A stretch of 58,974 nt of DNA, taken from contig CAIRMO010000004.1 in assembly GCA_903879705.1 (NCBI GenBank), forward strand, positions 1 through 58,974, given 5' to 3'. Under the pieces are notes generated by a model, which worked only from the letters and a program-made list of their open reading frames with translations, did not search any database and had not been told where the DNA came from. The position numbers and the translations under genes were made by a program. The first letter of the stretch is position 1, and the number at the start of each line of letters is the position of its first letter. Positions 34,877-43,417 of this stretch are shown here, in pieces. This DNA is from an uncultured Candidatus Competibacteraceae bacterium (lineage in GTDB: Bacteria > Pseudomonadota > Gammaproteobacteria > Competibacterales > Competibacteraceae).

Positions 34877-34929
34877 GTAGTACGGGCATCCTGCCCGTGT
34901 TTAGCCCACGGGCAGGATGCCCGTGCTAC
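34877..34929 (+). repeat. Large palindromic repeat (hairpin)
   Basis: CGGGCATCCTGCCCGTG and its perfect 17-bp inverse are separated by TTTAGCC, with outer GTAG/CTAC arms (one mismatch). It forms a hairpin of about 22 bp in the 190-bp gap (34831-35020) in front of the island operon. It has no T-run, so it is a dispersed-repeat type element rather than a classic terminator. Confidence 0.9.
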
Positions 34930-34960
34930 GATAAATTCCACCACTTGAATCGGATTCCTA

Positions 34961-34966
34961 TATAAT
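34961..34966 (+). promoter_or_regulatory. Candidate -10 box for the island operon
   Basis: A perfect TATAAT lies 55 bp before the ATG of the exported-protein gene. A TTGAAT (34945-34950) is only 10 bp upstream, too close to be a standard -35; no good -35 was seen. Confidence 0.35.
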
Positions 34967-35020
34967 ACATCTTGAATCTCTGACTAAAAAACGATCTAAA
35001 AACTGAACCGGGGTTTAATA

Positions 35021-36850
35021 ATGTCTCATTTAAGTAAACAGTGTTCGCTTGTGGGGGGGGGTAATATATTTTTTGAGGCATTAGTTTTATTTTTGCTTCT
35101 GTTTACCCTCTTCACGCCATACGCCTACGCAACACCATCGAATTTCGCAACCCCCGCTTGGACTCAGGCGCTGCAAAACCAAGGATGGGATGAAACCACG
35201 GCAACGGAAGTCGTCAATCTGAACCAGGATTGGTTCACCAGCCTCGCTGAAAACTACCCGAAGGAACTGGACACGCAACTGACGCGACTGGGCCGCCTCG
35301 GTAAATACCCGCAATTCGCCTTCCTGCTGCAAAATCACCCTGAATTGGCCGGTCTGCTAGCCGGTTCCGAAGACCCGCGCCTGCTCGCTAAGACGCTGTC
35401 CAACGAGGACTGCTATCCCTATCTCACTCAGCAGTATTCCCTGCAAGCTGCGCCGGATGATGCGCTGGCTTTAGCCAAGGCACTGGAACGGCACGGTCAG
35501 ATGATTTGCGCTTTGGCAAAACGGGGGATTCCCGGCGCGTCAGCATTGTTTGTATTTCCGCATGAAACCACCGCTGGCCGCGAATATGCCCGCTGGCTGG
35601 ATGAAGTGGTGCGGAATGCATCAAGCCAGTCCGATGATCAATTAGCCGAACTGATTGGTTTTATTGCTACTGAGGGCGGGGATATTCGGCGACGCATGGA
35701 GCGCGATGCGACGTTCCGTGATCAATTTCGCCCGACCTTATGGCCGCGTTTGGTTCGGACGGTTCAGAATGAAAAATTCTCGGTAGCTGTGGCAGAACCG
35801 CTCATTTGGGATTTGCTGGCGTTACCACAGGGAGAAAATTTGCTCAAAGATTGGGGGCCAGAAGTTCCAGCCAATTTGCTGTTTGGCAATGCTGCTTACC
35901 CTAAAGAATTGCACGAAACCGTTATCGATCTAATGCGTAACAGCGACCAAGAAACCATGACGGTGTTAATGCGCTTTGCTGGGGAACCCGTGTTGAATAC
36001 CTTTTTACAGCGCCAAGATTTGGATTGGGAAATCAAAGCAACGGTACTCAAAAAGCGCTATGAGTCATGCCCAAAGGATTTTGATCAACCCTGCCCTACT
36101 TTCGTGGAAAAGGTAAAGCATGATAACCAGATGAGTGCATCTACTTTAGCGGAAGACTTAAAGCCAGAACCCAGCGGACCAAAAATGTGGATTCCTTTAA
36201 TATCTTCATACTACACCGCTAAAAAAATGGCGCAAGGGCGAGAAACCAGCACCTTCGACTTGTTTCTTCTTGGTATTGATATTGTAACCGTTGCGATGCC
36301 CGTTGGTAAGATCGCCGGAAATTTAATCAAGGGAACAGCAAAAACAGTTGTCAAGGGAACTACCAAAGAAATTGGCGAGAATATGGTCAATCAGCAACTC
36401 AAAGACTATAGCCGTGACGCACTTGCAAAAAAGATCAACACCCAAATGGTGAAAAATTTGACCGAAAAACAACTGATACCGCAAGCTATGAAAGAAGTCC
36501 TGAAAAAATATATGCCGGTTATTTCTAAAGCGCGGGCAATAACCACCGGCAATACGGCCTTTGAAGCCACCAAGCCGTTACAATTTCTGTTTGAAAAAAC
36601 AGGCGTTGGTCGAACCACGTTCAAGAAATGGACGGGGCTGGAAGCACGGATTTTTATGCGAAATGACGCCAAGGTTGTCATTTATCCAACCCAAGGTATT
36701 AGTGGAGCCTTGCTGCGTGAAACTGCGGAGAATGCCGTTGCAGAAGCAGTCGGTGAAGTTGCCAAAGTCGCACAAAGAGCATGGCAACAAAACGCATCTG
36801 GTTGGTGGCTGATGAATGCTACCAACATGGATGCAGCCATCGCTCGATAA
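35021..36850 (+). CDS. Exported or membrane-anchored protein with a G9 tract near its start
   Basis: 609 residues, no family recognised. A hydrophobic segment (FFEALVLFLLLFTLFTPYAY, residues 17-36) acts as signal peptide or anchor. The body is helical: WTQALQNQGWDETTATEVVN, then repeated short helices around 60-340, and a hydrophobic patch VTVAMPVGKIAGNLIKGTAKTV near 425. The C-terminus (VGRTTFKKWTGLEARIF, GGWWL-like end) shows no enzyme motif. It is the first gene of an AT-rich operon leading to a GTPase. The run of nine G at 35053-35061 lies at codons 11-14, inside the leader, so a slipped G would frameshift the protein before the signal sequence. Confidence 0.7.
   Translation: MSHLSKQCSLVGGGNIFFEALVLFLLLFTLFTPYAYATPSNFATPAWTQALQNQGWDETTATEVVNLNQDWFTSLAENYPKELDTQLTRLGRLGKYPQFAFLLQNHPELAGLLAGSEDPRLLAKTLSNEDCYPYLTQQYSLQAAPDDALALAKALERHGQMICALAKRGIPGASALFVFPHETTAGREYARWLDEVVRNASSQSDDQLAELIGFIATEGGDIRRRMERDATFRDQFRPTLWPRLVRTVQNEKFSVAVAEPLIWDLLALPQGENLLKDWGPEVPANLLFGNAAYPKELHETVIDLMRNSDQETMTVLMRFAGEPVLNTFLQRQDLDWEIKATVLKKRYESCPKDFDQPCPTFVEKVKHDNQMSASTLAEDLKPEPSGPKMWIPLISSYYTAKKMAQGRETSTFDLFLLGIDIVTVAMPVGKIAGNLIKGTAKTVVKGTTKEIGENMVNQQLKDYSRDALAKKINTQMVKNLTEKQLIPQAMKEVLKKYMPVISKARAITTGNTAFEATKPLQFLFEKTGVGRTTFKKWTGLEARIFMRNDAKVVIYPTQGISGALLRETAENAVAEAVGEVAKVAQRAWQQNASGWWLMNATNMDAAIAR
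35053..35061 (+). repeat. Nine-G homopolymer inside the coding leader
   Basis: Nine consecutive G begin 32 bp after the start ATG. Homopolymer G tracts of this length early in surface-protein genes are the classic substrate for slipped-strand phase variation in Neisseria and Campylobacter. The current length keeps the frame open. Confidence 0.85.
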
Positions 36851-36871
36851 CTTGACCAAGGATCACCCATC

Positions 36872-36958
36872 ATGGCGCAAAAAATCAAGCCTATTTTCCA
36901 AAAAATTACCGCGTTTTTGACGGTGATTTTATTACTAACTTTACTATTACTGGCGTAG
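36872..36958 (+). CDS. Short ORF with a membrane helix; probably the frameshifted 5' end of the next gene
   Basis: 28 codons from the ATG at 36872: MAQKIKPIFQKITAFLTVIL, then LLTLLLLA and TAG. The start follows GACCAAGGATCACCC with a fair Shine-Dalgarno (AAGGA). One base before the TAG, the +1-shifted frame reads VAASFSWKTFIQGTAKVADD and continues without a break into the 37015 ORF. A one-base indel at about 36955 therefore probably split one gene into this piece and the next, unless it is a true short membrane peptide. Confidence 0.5.
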   Translation: MAQKIKPIFQKITAFLTVILLLTLLLLA

Positions 36959-37014
36959 CTGCTTCATTTTCTTGGAAGACTTTCATTCAAGGAACGGCTA
37001 AAGTTGCTGACGAT

Positions 37015-37869
37015 GTGCCAGTGAATAAAGCGGATGATATTGCTGAAAGTTTGGCTCGATCCAAAAGCGTAACGCGCAAGCTGGATGCTGATTTATTGCA
37101 AGCCGGGAAATTAACCGACAAGATGGATGACGCAGCCCGCGCAACGGTTCGCAACGCGGCAATGCTCAAGGCGCTGGAAAAAGCGATTCCTGATAATCCG
37201 GCACTGCTCAGAGAAATCAAGGCGCTGGACAGCGCTTCACAGGAAGCGGCGGTGGTACTCGCCAAAGGTGGACAGAGCATGGCCCGCGCCATGCCCGATA
37301 TTACCGGACGGGGGCAGCTTTTAAAGCGGGGCGGAGCGGATGTGGTGGCGGCGGTAGGTTTACATGGCGATGATGCCGCCCGTGCCGCTATGCGCCTCGA
37401 TACCGCTATTCAGGGTGGCAGTTTGATCATTCCTGCCGGAAAACGGGCGGTCACTCTGGAAGATTTTGGGCGGGTAATGACTGAAACCGGCGAGTCTGGT
37501 TGGCAATTCTGGCAAAAATCGGTGCAACCCCATTGGAAATTGTGGCTGGGCAGTGGGGCGTTAGCGGTTTATCTTATCAATCCTGAACAATTTCAGGATA
37601 CCGCCGGTAATCTCAGCGAGGCTGGTTTTCGCCATTTGGGTTTGTTAATGGGAGAAGTTTCGGCGGGAGCCATTCGCGGCATTAGCCAAGGAACCGCTGA
37701 GGTAGTTGAGAAGGTCGTAGTCGAAACAACAACCGGCTTTTTCCAAAGTTGGCAAAGCTTTGTTTCCGGCCTGCTGATTTTGTTTGGAATCTCGCTGCTG
37801 TTCCGACGGGTGCGTTATTACGTCCTATGGCCGTTGCGCTGGCTGAATAAGACACCGGGCCAGACCTGA
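37015..37869 (+). CDS. Membrane protein of the island operon (5' part likely in another frame)
   Basis: 284 residues from a GTG at 37015; coding-like sequence continues in frame upstream of it to about 36955. The protein is Ala/Asp-rich and helical (ARSKSVTRKLDADLLQAG, LKALEKAIPDNPALLREIK). It has a possible helix near 180-200 (SGALAVYLINPEQF) and a clear C-terminal transmembrane segment (FVSGLLILFGISLLFRRV, near 244). If joined to the 36872 piece it would have an N-terminal membrane helix too. No family was recognised. It sits between the exported-protein gene and the GTPase gene, which begins 70 bp later. Confidence 0.6.
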   Translation: MPVNKADDIAESLARSKSVTRKLDADLLQAGKLTDKMDDAARATVRNAAMLKALEKAIPDNPALLREIKALDSASQEAAVVLAKGGQSMARAMPDITGRGQLLKRGGADVVAAVGLHGDDAARAAMRLDTAIQGGSLIIPAGKRAVTLEDFGRVMTETGESGWQFWQKSVQPHWKLWLGSGALAVYLINPEQFQDTAGNLSEAGFRHLGLLMGEVSAGAIRGISQGTAEVVEKVVVETTTGFFQSWQSFVSGLLILFGISLLFRRVRYYVLWPLRWLNKTPGQT

Positions 37870-37938
37870 ATCATTCATCATTAACAACCATTCCCCATCG
37901 TTCTCAAACGTGAGTAATCACACTGGAAAGGGTAATCC

Positions 37939-40332
37939 ATGAAACCGCAAATCAGAAAAAACAAGAAAGTTTATCGAATCGCTCTATATGGCGCCAGCGG
38001 ATCGGGTAAAACCTGCATTTTGGCGGCGCTGGCGATAGATCGTTTGCCACACCCGGAGGGTTTAAGTTGTACTTGGCTGCCTTCTGGTCAAGAAGCGGGA
38101 CGGAAATGGCTGAAAGAGGCGGTCAGCTCCTTTGAAGAAAACCGCTTGCCTAAACCGAGTGAGGTCACTACTCAACCTCCCACTTTTGATTTTAATTTTT
38201 CCGCTGATGGACGCACTTATGCAGTAGAAATGATTGACTATGCTGGTGAGTTAGTTAATCCCGTCTTGAGTGATAATGAAAACGCTAAGCTGTTATTTAA
38301 TCACTTAAAAAATATGGATGCCTTGTTGGTTTTGGCCCCAGTTCCAAAAACCGATGGTCATCATTCCATACTTTCCAGGGAATTATTAGCGGTTCGTCGC
38401 ACCTTTGAAAAATTGCGCGAGCAAATGAGTGAAAAAAAGGCACACTTGGATACCCCAGTGGCGCTAATCGTGAATGCATGGGATCGAGTGATGGATCACA
38501 GTCTGGCCGTCAGCGAAAACCAGACGTATGTGAGCGAACAACAAAAGCTGAATGAATTGCTGTTTAAATCCAATACGTTATTGCCACATCGTGGACTTTA
38601 CGATGCGCTTAAAAATAGTGTGCCGGAAAACGATTTTACAGTTTTCCCGGTGAGCGCCATTGGTTTATGCGAAAAAGTGCTGGTCGATGGGCATGAATTT
38701 GAGCGTCCGAAAAATATTAGTCCGCTGCATTCTTTTGGTCTGGAAAATCCGTTTGTTTGGGCGCTGCGACGGCGGGATGAAATTGATGTCGTCAACCTTG
38801 AACAGGCAGTAAGTCAATTGACTGTTGGCAAAGGAACCCGTTTTATTCCGTGGCCGCCACTGGAACTATTGCGTCAAGGCAAGGCAATTCTCAAGCGGTT
38901 TCCACGCGGTAGCGATCTTCAAAAGAAAACGCACGTTGTCGTTCATCAACTGCGCGAGGTGTTCTGGTCACGAGCCGGTATGACGGCGGTTTATTTCTTG
39001 TCTGCGGTGCTGATTACCGAAGCGACTATAGACGGAATGCGTTATCGTTCAGTCAATGCGGTTTTGCATGATCCAAAAGCCAGTGTGGAGCAATTGCAAA
39101 AAGCCGAAGATTGGCTGGATCAATATCAAAGTTCTTCTTTTGGACGTCATCTACTCTACACGCTCAGTGCTAAAACGGCGGGCATTGAACTTGAAAAATT
39201 CCGCTCCGGGCGGGAAGATCTGTTCGCTGAACCATTGAAATCAGGTACTTCTTCGGAGCAGAAAGCTAAAGCAGCTGAGGATTATTTGAAAGCGTTTCCA
39301 AATGGCAAGTATCGTGCTGAAGCAGTAAAAGCCATCCAAGGCTTTGAAACATTGCAATCAGAAATTACTTGGCGGGAAGTTCAATCGTCCAGCTCACTTG
39401 CCGATAAAGCTAAACGTGCTAATGATTACCTGAAAAAATTCCCGTATAGCGATCATGCGGCTGACGCCCGGCAAATACTTTCCGAGGCGGCTAATGCCAA
39501 GAGTTGGGATGACTTTGTAAAGCAGTACAACGGTATGATAAGCGATGGTCGATTGAGCGATGCTGCTGAATTACTGGTCGGACGTAGACCGGAAACGCCA
39601 GACTTAAAAGCCCTCAAGGCGGGTTTTCCATCACAAGCTCTGGAAAAACTGTCGAGACGGATTCAAGAAACAATTACAAACTCACAATGGGAACAAGGCA
39701 TTGAAGAACTGGACAATGCTAGTCGTTGGTCGCCTGATGTGGTCAATGATCAGGTTCAGTCCAAGATTAGGGAATTGCGGGAGCAACTTGACAAGACTTG
39801 GGATCTCAGTCTTTATCAAACGGTGTTGAGCAGCAGAACCACTGATAATCTGCAAACTTACCTTGCTCAAGCGCCGATCAAGTCCATGAAAACTCCAGTT
39901 CAGGATTATCTGGACTATTTAGCGAAGCAACAAGGACAGCTTGATTTAAAACTGACCTTAGTTAAAGTGCGATGGAATCCTGATATTACCGCAAAATCCG
40001 AGGTTAGGTATGAGGTTGCCATTAACGGTAATAACATCATTTATGCTACTGGTCAGGAAGGAACACGGGGGCATTCTGGTGATTTTGTTTCTGTTAATCA
40101 GATTGGCTCTTTTAAAGGTCGCCTTAGTGAAGAAGTGACATTGAATTTTGCAGCAGTAGGTGATGGAATGTTCGGCAAGGCTGATTTAGGCAGAGGCAAT
40201 AGAAAGTTGGCAGTCAGTTCCTTGAATGGTTATTCGCTCGATATACGCGATGATGATGGTAATGTAAGTACGGTTCAATTCTCTTTACAGGGTATGCCCA
40301 AAGCTCCCGAAATGCCGGCTTGGAGGAAATAA
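37939..40332 (+). CDS. Membrane-anchored P-loop GTPase with repeat and C-terminal beta domains
   Basis: 797 residues. The GTPase domain covers about residues 10-270: Walker A GASGSGKT (18-25), switch/DxxG-type MIDYAGELV near 97 and a divergent NKxD as LIVNAWDRV near 177. That combination fits the variant GTPases of bacterial signalling/conflict systems. A transmembrane segment (AGMTAVYFLSAVLITEATI) follows near 345. Two or three helical-hairpin repeats (AEDYLKAFPNGKYRAEAVKA, ANDYLKKFPYSDHAADARQ) lie near 445-520. The C-terminal 130 residues are a beta-rich domain (LTLVKVRWNPD, VNQIGSFKGRLSEEVTLNF, YSLDIRDDDGN). It probably couples nucleotide state to a membrane process. Neighbouring membrane proteins are its likely partners. 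Confidence 0.75.
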   Translation: MKPQIRKNKKVYRIALYGASGSGKTCILAALAIDRLPHPEGLSCTWLPSGQEAGRKWLKEAVSSFEENRLPKPSEVTTQPPTFDFNFSADGRTYAVEMIDYAGELVNPVLSDNENAKLLFNHLKNMDALLVLAPVPKTDGHHSILSRELLAVRRTFEKLREQMSEKKAHLDTPVALIVNAWDRVMDHSLAVSENQTYVSEQQKLNELLFKSNTLLPHRGLYDALKNSVPENDFTVFPVSAIGLCEKVLVDGHEFERPKNISPLHSFGLENPFVWALRRRDEIDVVNLEQAVSQLTVGKGTRFIPWPPLELLRQGKAILKRFPRGSDLQKKTHVVVHQLREVFWSRAGMTAVYFLSAVLITEATIDGMRYRSVNAVLHDPKASVEQLQKAEDWLDQYQSSSFGRHLLYTLSAKTAGIELEKFRSGREDLFAEPLKSGTSSEQKAKAAEDYLKAFPNGKYRAEAVKAIQGFETLQSEITWREVQSSSSLADKAKRANDYLKKFPYSDHAADARQILSEAANAKSWDDFVKQYNGMISDGRLSDAAELLVGRRPETPDLKALKAGFPSQALEKLSRRIQETITNSQWEQGIEELDNASRWSPDVVNDQVQSKIRELREQLDKTWDLSLYQTVLSSRTTDNLQTYLAQAPIKSMKTPVQDYLDYLAKQQGQLDLKLTLVKVRWNPDITAKSEVRYEVAINGNNIIYATGQEGTRGHSGDFVSVNQIGSFKGRLSEEVTLNFAAVGDGMFGKADLGRGNRKLAVSSLNGYSLDIRDDDGNVSTVQFSLQGMPKAPEMPAWRK

Positions 40333-40334
40333 TC

Positions 40335-41480
40335 ATGACTACGAATCACAACACGCCTTTTCTGTTGATCCAAACCCCACGCGCTGGCAAGTGGAATTAT
40401 CGGCATATTACTCCGCCCAATCTTTGGATCAATCAGCAGCAGGTGCTTGCTATCATAGAGGCTGCGCGGAAGAAAAAGGAGGGTAAAAACTTTCTTGCGG
40501 TTGGACATGATAACGTGGTCAAACAGCTTGATGGCAACCGTTCGGCACCAGAATTGTTGATTCTGGCCGGAATAAATACTAAGAGTTTGAGCGGCGAAGA
40601 AAAACAGGTATTACGGGATTCTTTGCAATCCTTATTGGGTCAAGTTGATAAGCTTGTTACGCAAGAAGTTGATTGGAATACGGAAGGAGAAAATGATCCG
40701 GTGGCAAAAAAAGAATTAGCAAACTGGTTTGATGATCATGAGTGTTTCGAGAGAACACAGCATTTGGTATGGAAGCCAAAACCAAAGTGGCTATTTCCGG
40801 TGGTGGTTGCTGTAATAGTTTCAATTACGCTTATTTTTACTGATGTATTGAATAAAGAAAAAGAACAAAAAGAAAAAGAAAAACAAGAAGCAACAGATAA
40901 GGTTAATAAAGAGAAACACAAGTTAGAAATTTTAACATCAATTTGTGGATCAATGAATAATGACCAAGAAAAAACAGCAAGCGAAGAACTAAAAAATGAA
41001 AAATTTTCCAAGTTATTCGAGAATCCTCAATCTGATATTAGCGTTAGTGAGGTATTCACCATGAAGGAAAAGCCAAAAGGATTATTTCCTGCTTTATTTA
41101 GTGAGAATCCAAATAAAGAGAATCTAAATAAAGACGAATTAAAAACCTTGATTGCTTGTAAGAGAACAATCAACACATTTACAGATAAAAATCAGTTTAC
41201 CTGTAACCCTTTAATAGGGGATACTGAAATTGATACACTGGAACAAAAAATTAAGACGTATCAAGATAAAAACAAGGACTTCTATGAAGGAGTAATCGAG
41301 GAAAATTCGAAAGCTAAATATTGTGGTGAAAAGATTAATAAAATCGAATTTTTAACTAAATGTTATGATTCTTGGGCTGAAAAAAAATTAAAGCTACCTA
41401 AAAAATCCGAAAATGAGCGGTTTGAATTCTGGAAAAAAGCAGGTCATTTGTTAGAAAGTTGCCGTAAAGTTGGATCATAA
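40335..41480 (+). CDS. Lys/Glu-rich one-pass membrane protein, last gene of the island operon
   Basis: 381 residues from the ATG at 40335, two bp after the GTPase stop and 7 bp after a GGAGG site inside the GTPase 3' end; an in-frame ATG at 40320 is less likely. A cytoplasmic N-terminal domain (LLIQTPRAGKWNYRHITPPN, ILAGINTKSLSGEEK) precedes one transmembrane helix (WLFPVVVAVIVSITLIF, near 152) and a Lys/Glu coiled coil (EKEQKEKEKQEATDKVNKEK). Its tail contains several Cys (LTSICGSMN, LIACKRT, FTCNPL, KYCGEKI, SCRKVGS). It is AT-rich and not recognised. The coupling suggests it works with the GTPase. Confidence 0.65.
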   Translation: MTTNHNTPFLLIQTPRAGKWNYRHITPPNLWINQQQVLAIIEAARKKKEGKNFLAVGHDNVVKQLDGNRSAPELLILAGINTKSLSGEEKQVLRDSLQSLLGQVDKLVTQEVDWNTEGENDPVAKKELANWFDDHECFERTQHLVWKPKPKWLFPVVVAVIVSITLIFTDVLNKEKEQKEKEKQEATDKVNKEKHKLEILTSICGSMNNDQEKTASEELKNEKFSKLFENPQSDISVSEVFTMKEKPKGLFPALFSENPNKENLNKDELKTLIACKRTINTFTDKNQFTCNPLIGDTEIDTLEQKIKTYQDKNKDFYEGVIEENSKAKYCGEKINKIEFLTKCYDSWAEKKLKLPKKSENERFEFWKKAGHLLESCRKVGS

Positions 41481-41505
41481 TAATATCCAATTCTATATCT
41501 ATTTA

Positions 41506-41525
41506 CCTCCCCAGTTTCGGGGAGG
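41506..41525 (+). other. Perfect hairpin after the island operon
   Basis: CCTCCCC-AGTTTC-GGGGAGG has a 7-bp perfect stem 26 bp after the last island gene, followed by A's rather than T's. It can protect the mRNA end but is not a standard terminator. Confidence 0.5.
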
Positions 41526-41613
41526 AAAAATAACGATTCAGTTCTAAGGTTTGCTCCGCCTTTTGCACCATCACCGCCCAAGCCTCCCCCATTCCTGTAC
41601 ATCCATCAACCCG

Positions 41614-41688
41614 TTCGTCATACCCGCGAAGGCGGGTATCCAGTTGTTCAGCGGCTGCCAGGATTCCCGCCTTCGCGGGTATGACGAA
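41614..41688 (+). repeat. Dispersed inverted repeat TTCGTCATACCCGCG, intact copy
   Basis: The 23-bp perfect arms TTCGTCATACCCGCGAAGGC... and ...GCGGGTATGACGAA enclose a 29-bp centre. A diverged copy is at 27804-27880. Repeats of this kind are widespread in bacterial intergenic DNA; nothing else was seen in the 255-bp gap 41481-41735. Confidence 0.9.
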
Positions 41689-41735
41689 AAACTATCGGGA
41701 ACTGTTACTACTTCTCCATTTATTATAAAAATACT

Positions 41736-42926
41736 ATGCACATTGAAGCAATTCGTCTAAAAAACCTCAAGGTATTCCGGGATGTGTCTATCCGAGAAAT
41801 CCCGAAACTCTCAGTGATGGTTGGTGCAAACGGTAGCGGAAAAACCACTTTTTTTGAAGTTTTCGGATTTTTACGGGATTGTCTATCGGGTAACGTCCGG
41901 CAAGCCTTGGATGGACGGGGACGCTTCCGGGAAGTGATCAGCCGGGGTTGTGAAACCGAAAATATCCTCATTGAAATTCAATACCGGATGCCGATTGCCA
42001 AAGCCAGTCGGCTGGTGACTTACTCCCTGGAAATTGGCCAGGAACAGGGACGACCCATCGTGCGGCGTGAACGACTCCGCTATAAAAGAAGCGCCTACGG
42101 AGCGCCCTTTCATTTTCTCGATTTCCAGAATGGCAGCGGCTACGCCATTACCAATGAGGAAGATTTTAATAAACCGGATGAAGAACTGCATCGGGAATCT
42201 CAGACTCTTGATTCCCCCGATATTCTCGCAATCAAGGGACTCGGCCAGTTTCAACGCTTCAAGGCTGCCAACGCCTTTCGGCAACTGATTGAGTCCTGGC
42301 ATGTATCCGATTTTCATATCGATGCCGCACGGGGTCGCAAGGAGGTGACGGGGTACGTTGAACATCTCTCCGTATCGGGCGATAACCTGCCCCGCGTTGC
42401 CCAATACCTGTACGAAAACCACCCGGACGCCTTTCAGCAGATTCTGGCGCGAATGCGCGAGCGAGTCCCCGGTATCAGTGAAGTCCTGCCGGAACTCACC
42501 CCCGACGGTTATTTGCTGCTGCGTTTTCAAGACGGATCCTTCAAAACCCCGTTTCTTGATCGCTATGTCTCCGATGGCACGATTAAAATGTTCGCCTATC
42601 TCGTGCTGCTCCATGACCCAAACCCCCATCCTCTGTTGTGTATCGAGGAACCGGAAAACCAACTCTATCCGCAATTGATGGCTGAACTGGCCGAGGAATT
42701 TCGTCTATACGCCCGGCGCGGCGGACAGGTGATGATCTCGACGCATTCGCCTGATTTTCTTAATGCGATAGAACTGGATGAAGTGTTCTGGCTGGTCAAA
42801 CGGAATGGCTATACCCAAGTGTGTCGTGCCAAGGATGATCCGCAGATCACTGCCTATATGGCTGATGGCGATAAAATGGGTTATCTGTGGAAACAAGGTT
42901 TTTTTGGAGGCGCTGATCCGCAATGA
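41736..42926 (+). CDS. AAA/ABC-type ATPase of an OLD/PARIS-like ATPase-TOPRIM pair
   Basis: 396 residues. SMC/RecF-like P-loop protein with Walker A GANGSGKTTFFEVFGFL (30-37 core), an insert helical region, Walker B LLCIEEPENQLYP near 300 and H-loop QVMISTHSPDFL near 330. That combination is the AAA_15/AAA_21 family. It overlaps the DUF4276 gene by 4 bp (ATGA). In OLD, PARIS and related defence systems such an ATPase senses phage products and its TOPRIM partner cuts nucleic acid. Whether this pair is one of the named systems cannot be settled here. The base composition is closer to the host than to the island before it. Confidence 0.85.
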   Translation: MHIEAIRLKNLKVFRDVSIREIPKLSVMVGANGSGKTTFFEVFGFLRDCLSGNVRQALDGRGRFREVISRGCETENILIEIQYRMPIAKASRLVTYSLEIGQEQGRPIVRRERLRYKRSAYGAPFHFLDFQNGSGYAITNEEDFNKPDEELHRESQTLDSPDILAIKGLGQFQRFKAANAFRQLIESWHVSDFHIDAARGRKEVTGYVEHLSVSGDNLPRVAQYLYENHPDAFQQILARMRERVPGISEVLPELTPDGYLLLRFQDGSFKTPFLDRYVSDGTIKMFAYLVLLHDPNPHPLLCIEEPENQLYPQLMAELAEEFRLYARRGGQVMISTHSPDFLNAIELDEVFWLVKRNGYTQVCRAKDDPQITAYMADGDKMGYLWKQGFFGGADPQ

Positions 42927-43417
42927 AAGAGTGGGTCTTTTTTCTGGAGGAACTTTCAGCGCGAGCCATGCTGGAAGGGTTGCTGCCCCGAATAGCGCCT
43001 CAATCGGCTGATGATATTCGCTATATCGTCTTTGAAGGGAAACAGGACATGGAGAAGCAGTTGGTGAGACGGATGCGAGGTTACCGGAATGCCGATGCCC
43101 ATTTTATCGTGATCCGGGATCAGGATTCCGGCGATTGCCAAGTGATCAAGGCGCGGCTCCAACAATTCTGCCTCGTTGCCGGTCGCCCCAATGCCGTCAT
43201 TCGCATCGCCTGTCGTGAACTGGAAAGTTTCTATCTGGCTGATCTGATAGCCGTCGAACAAGGGCTTGGCATCACCGGAATCGCAAAGCGCCAAATCCAC
43301 CATAAATTTCGGACGCCAGACCAACTGGGTTCACCGTCACAGGAATTGCAGAAATTGACCAGCGGGCGTTATCAGGCTTTTCCGCGAAACCCCGGCATTC
43401 ATGCCGGGGAGGGATAG
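42923..43417 (+). CDS. DUF4276 (TOPRIM-like) protein, 3' end replaced
   Basis: 164 residues. The family start is MKEWVFFLEELSARAMLEGL with the TOPRIM-like Glu (LEELSA); the acidic motif HFIVIRDQDSGDCQVIK near residue 62 and the Arg/Glu region IRIACRELESFYLADL near 93 follow. DUF4276 members are normally about 200-230 residues. Here the match stops near KLTSGRYQAF and the last residues (RNPGIHAGEG) come from the end of an IS200/IS605-like element whose hairpin starts at 43390. Loss of the C-terminal part may have inactivated the effector. It is translationally coupled to the ATPase. Confidence 0.78.
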   Translation: MKEWVFFLEELSARAMLEGLLPRIAPQSADDIRYIVFEGKQDMEKQLVRRMRGYRNADAHFIVIRDQDSGDCQVIKARLQQFCLVAGRPNAVIRIACRELESFYLADLIAVEQGLGITGIAKRQIHHKFRTPDQLGSPSQELQKLTSGRYQAFPRNPGIHAGEG

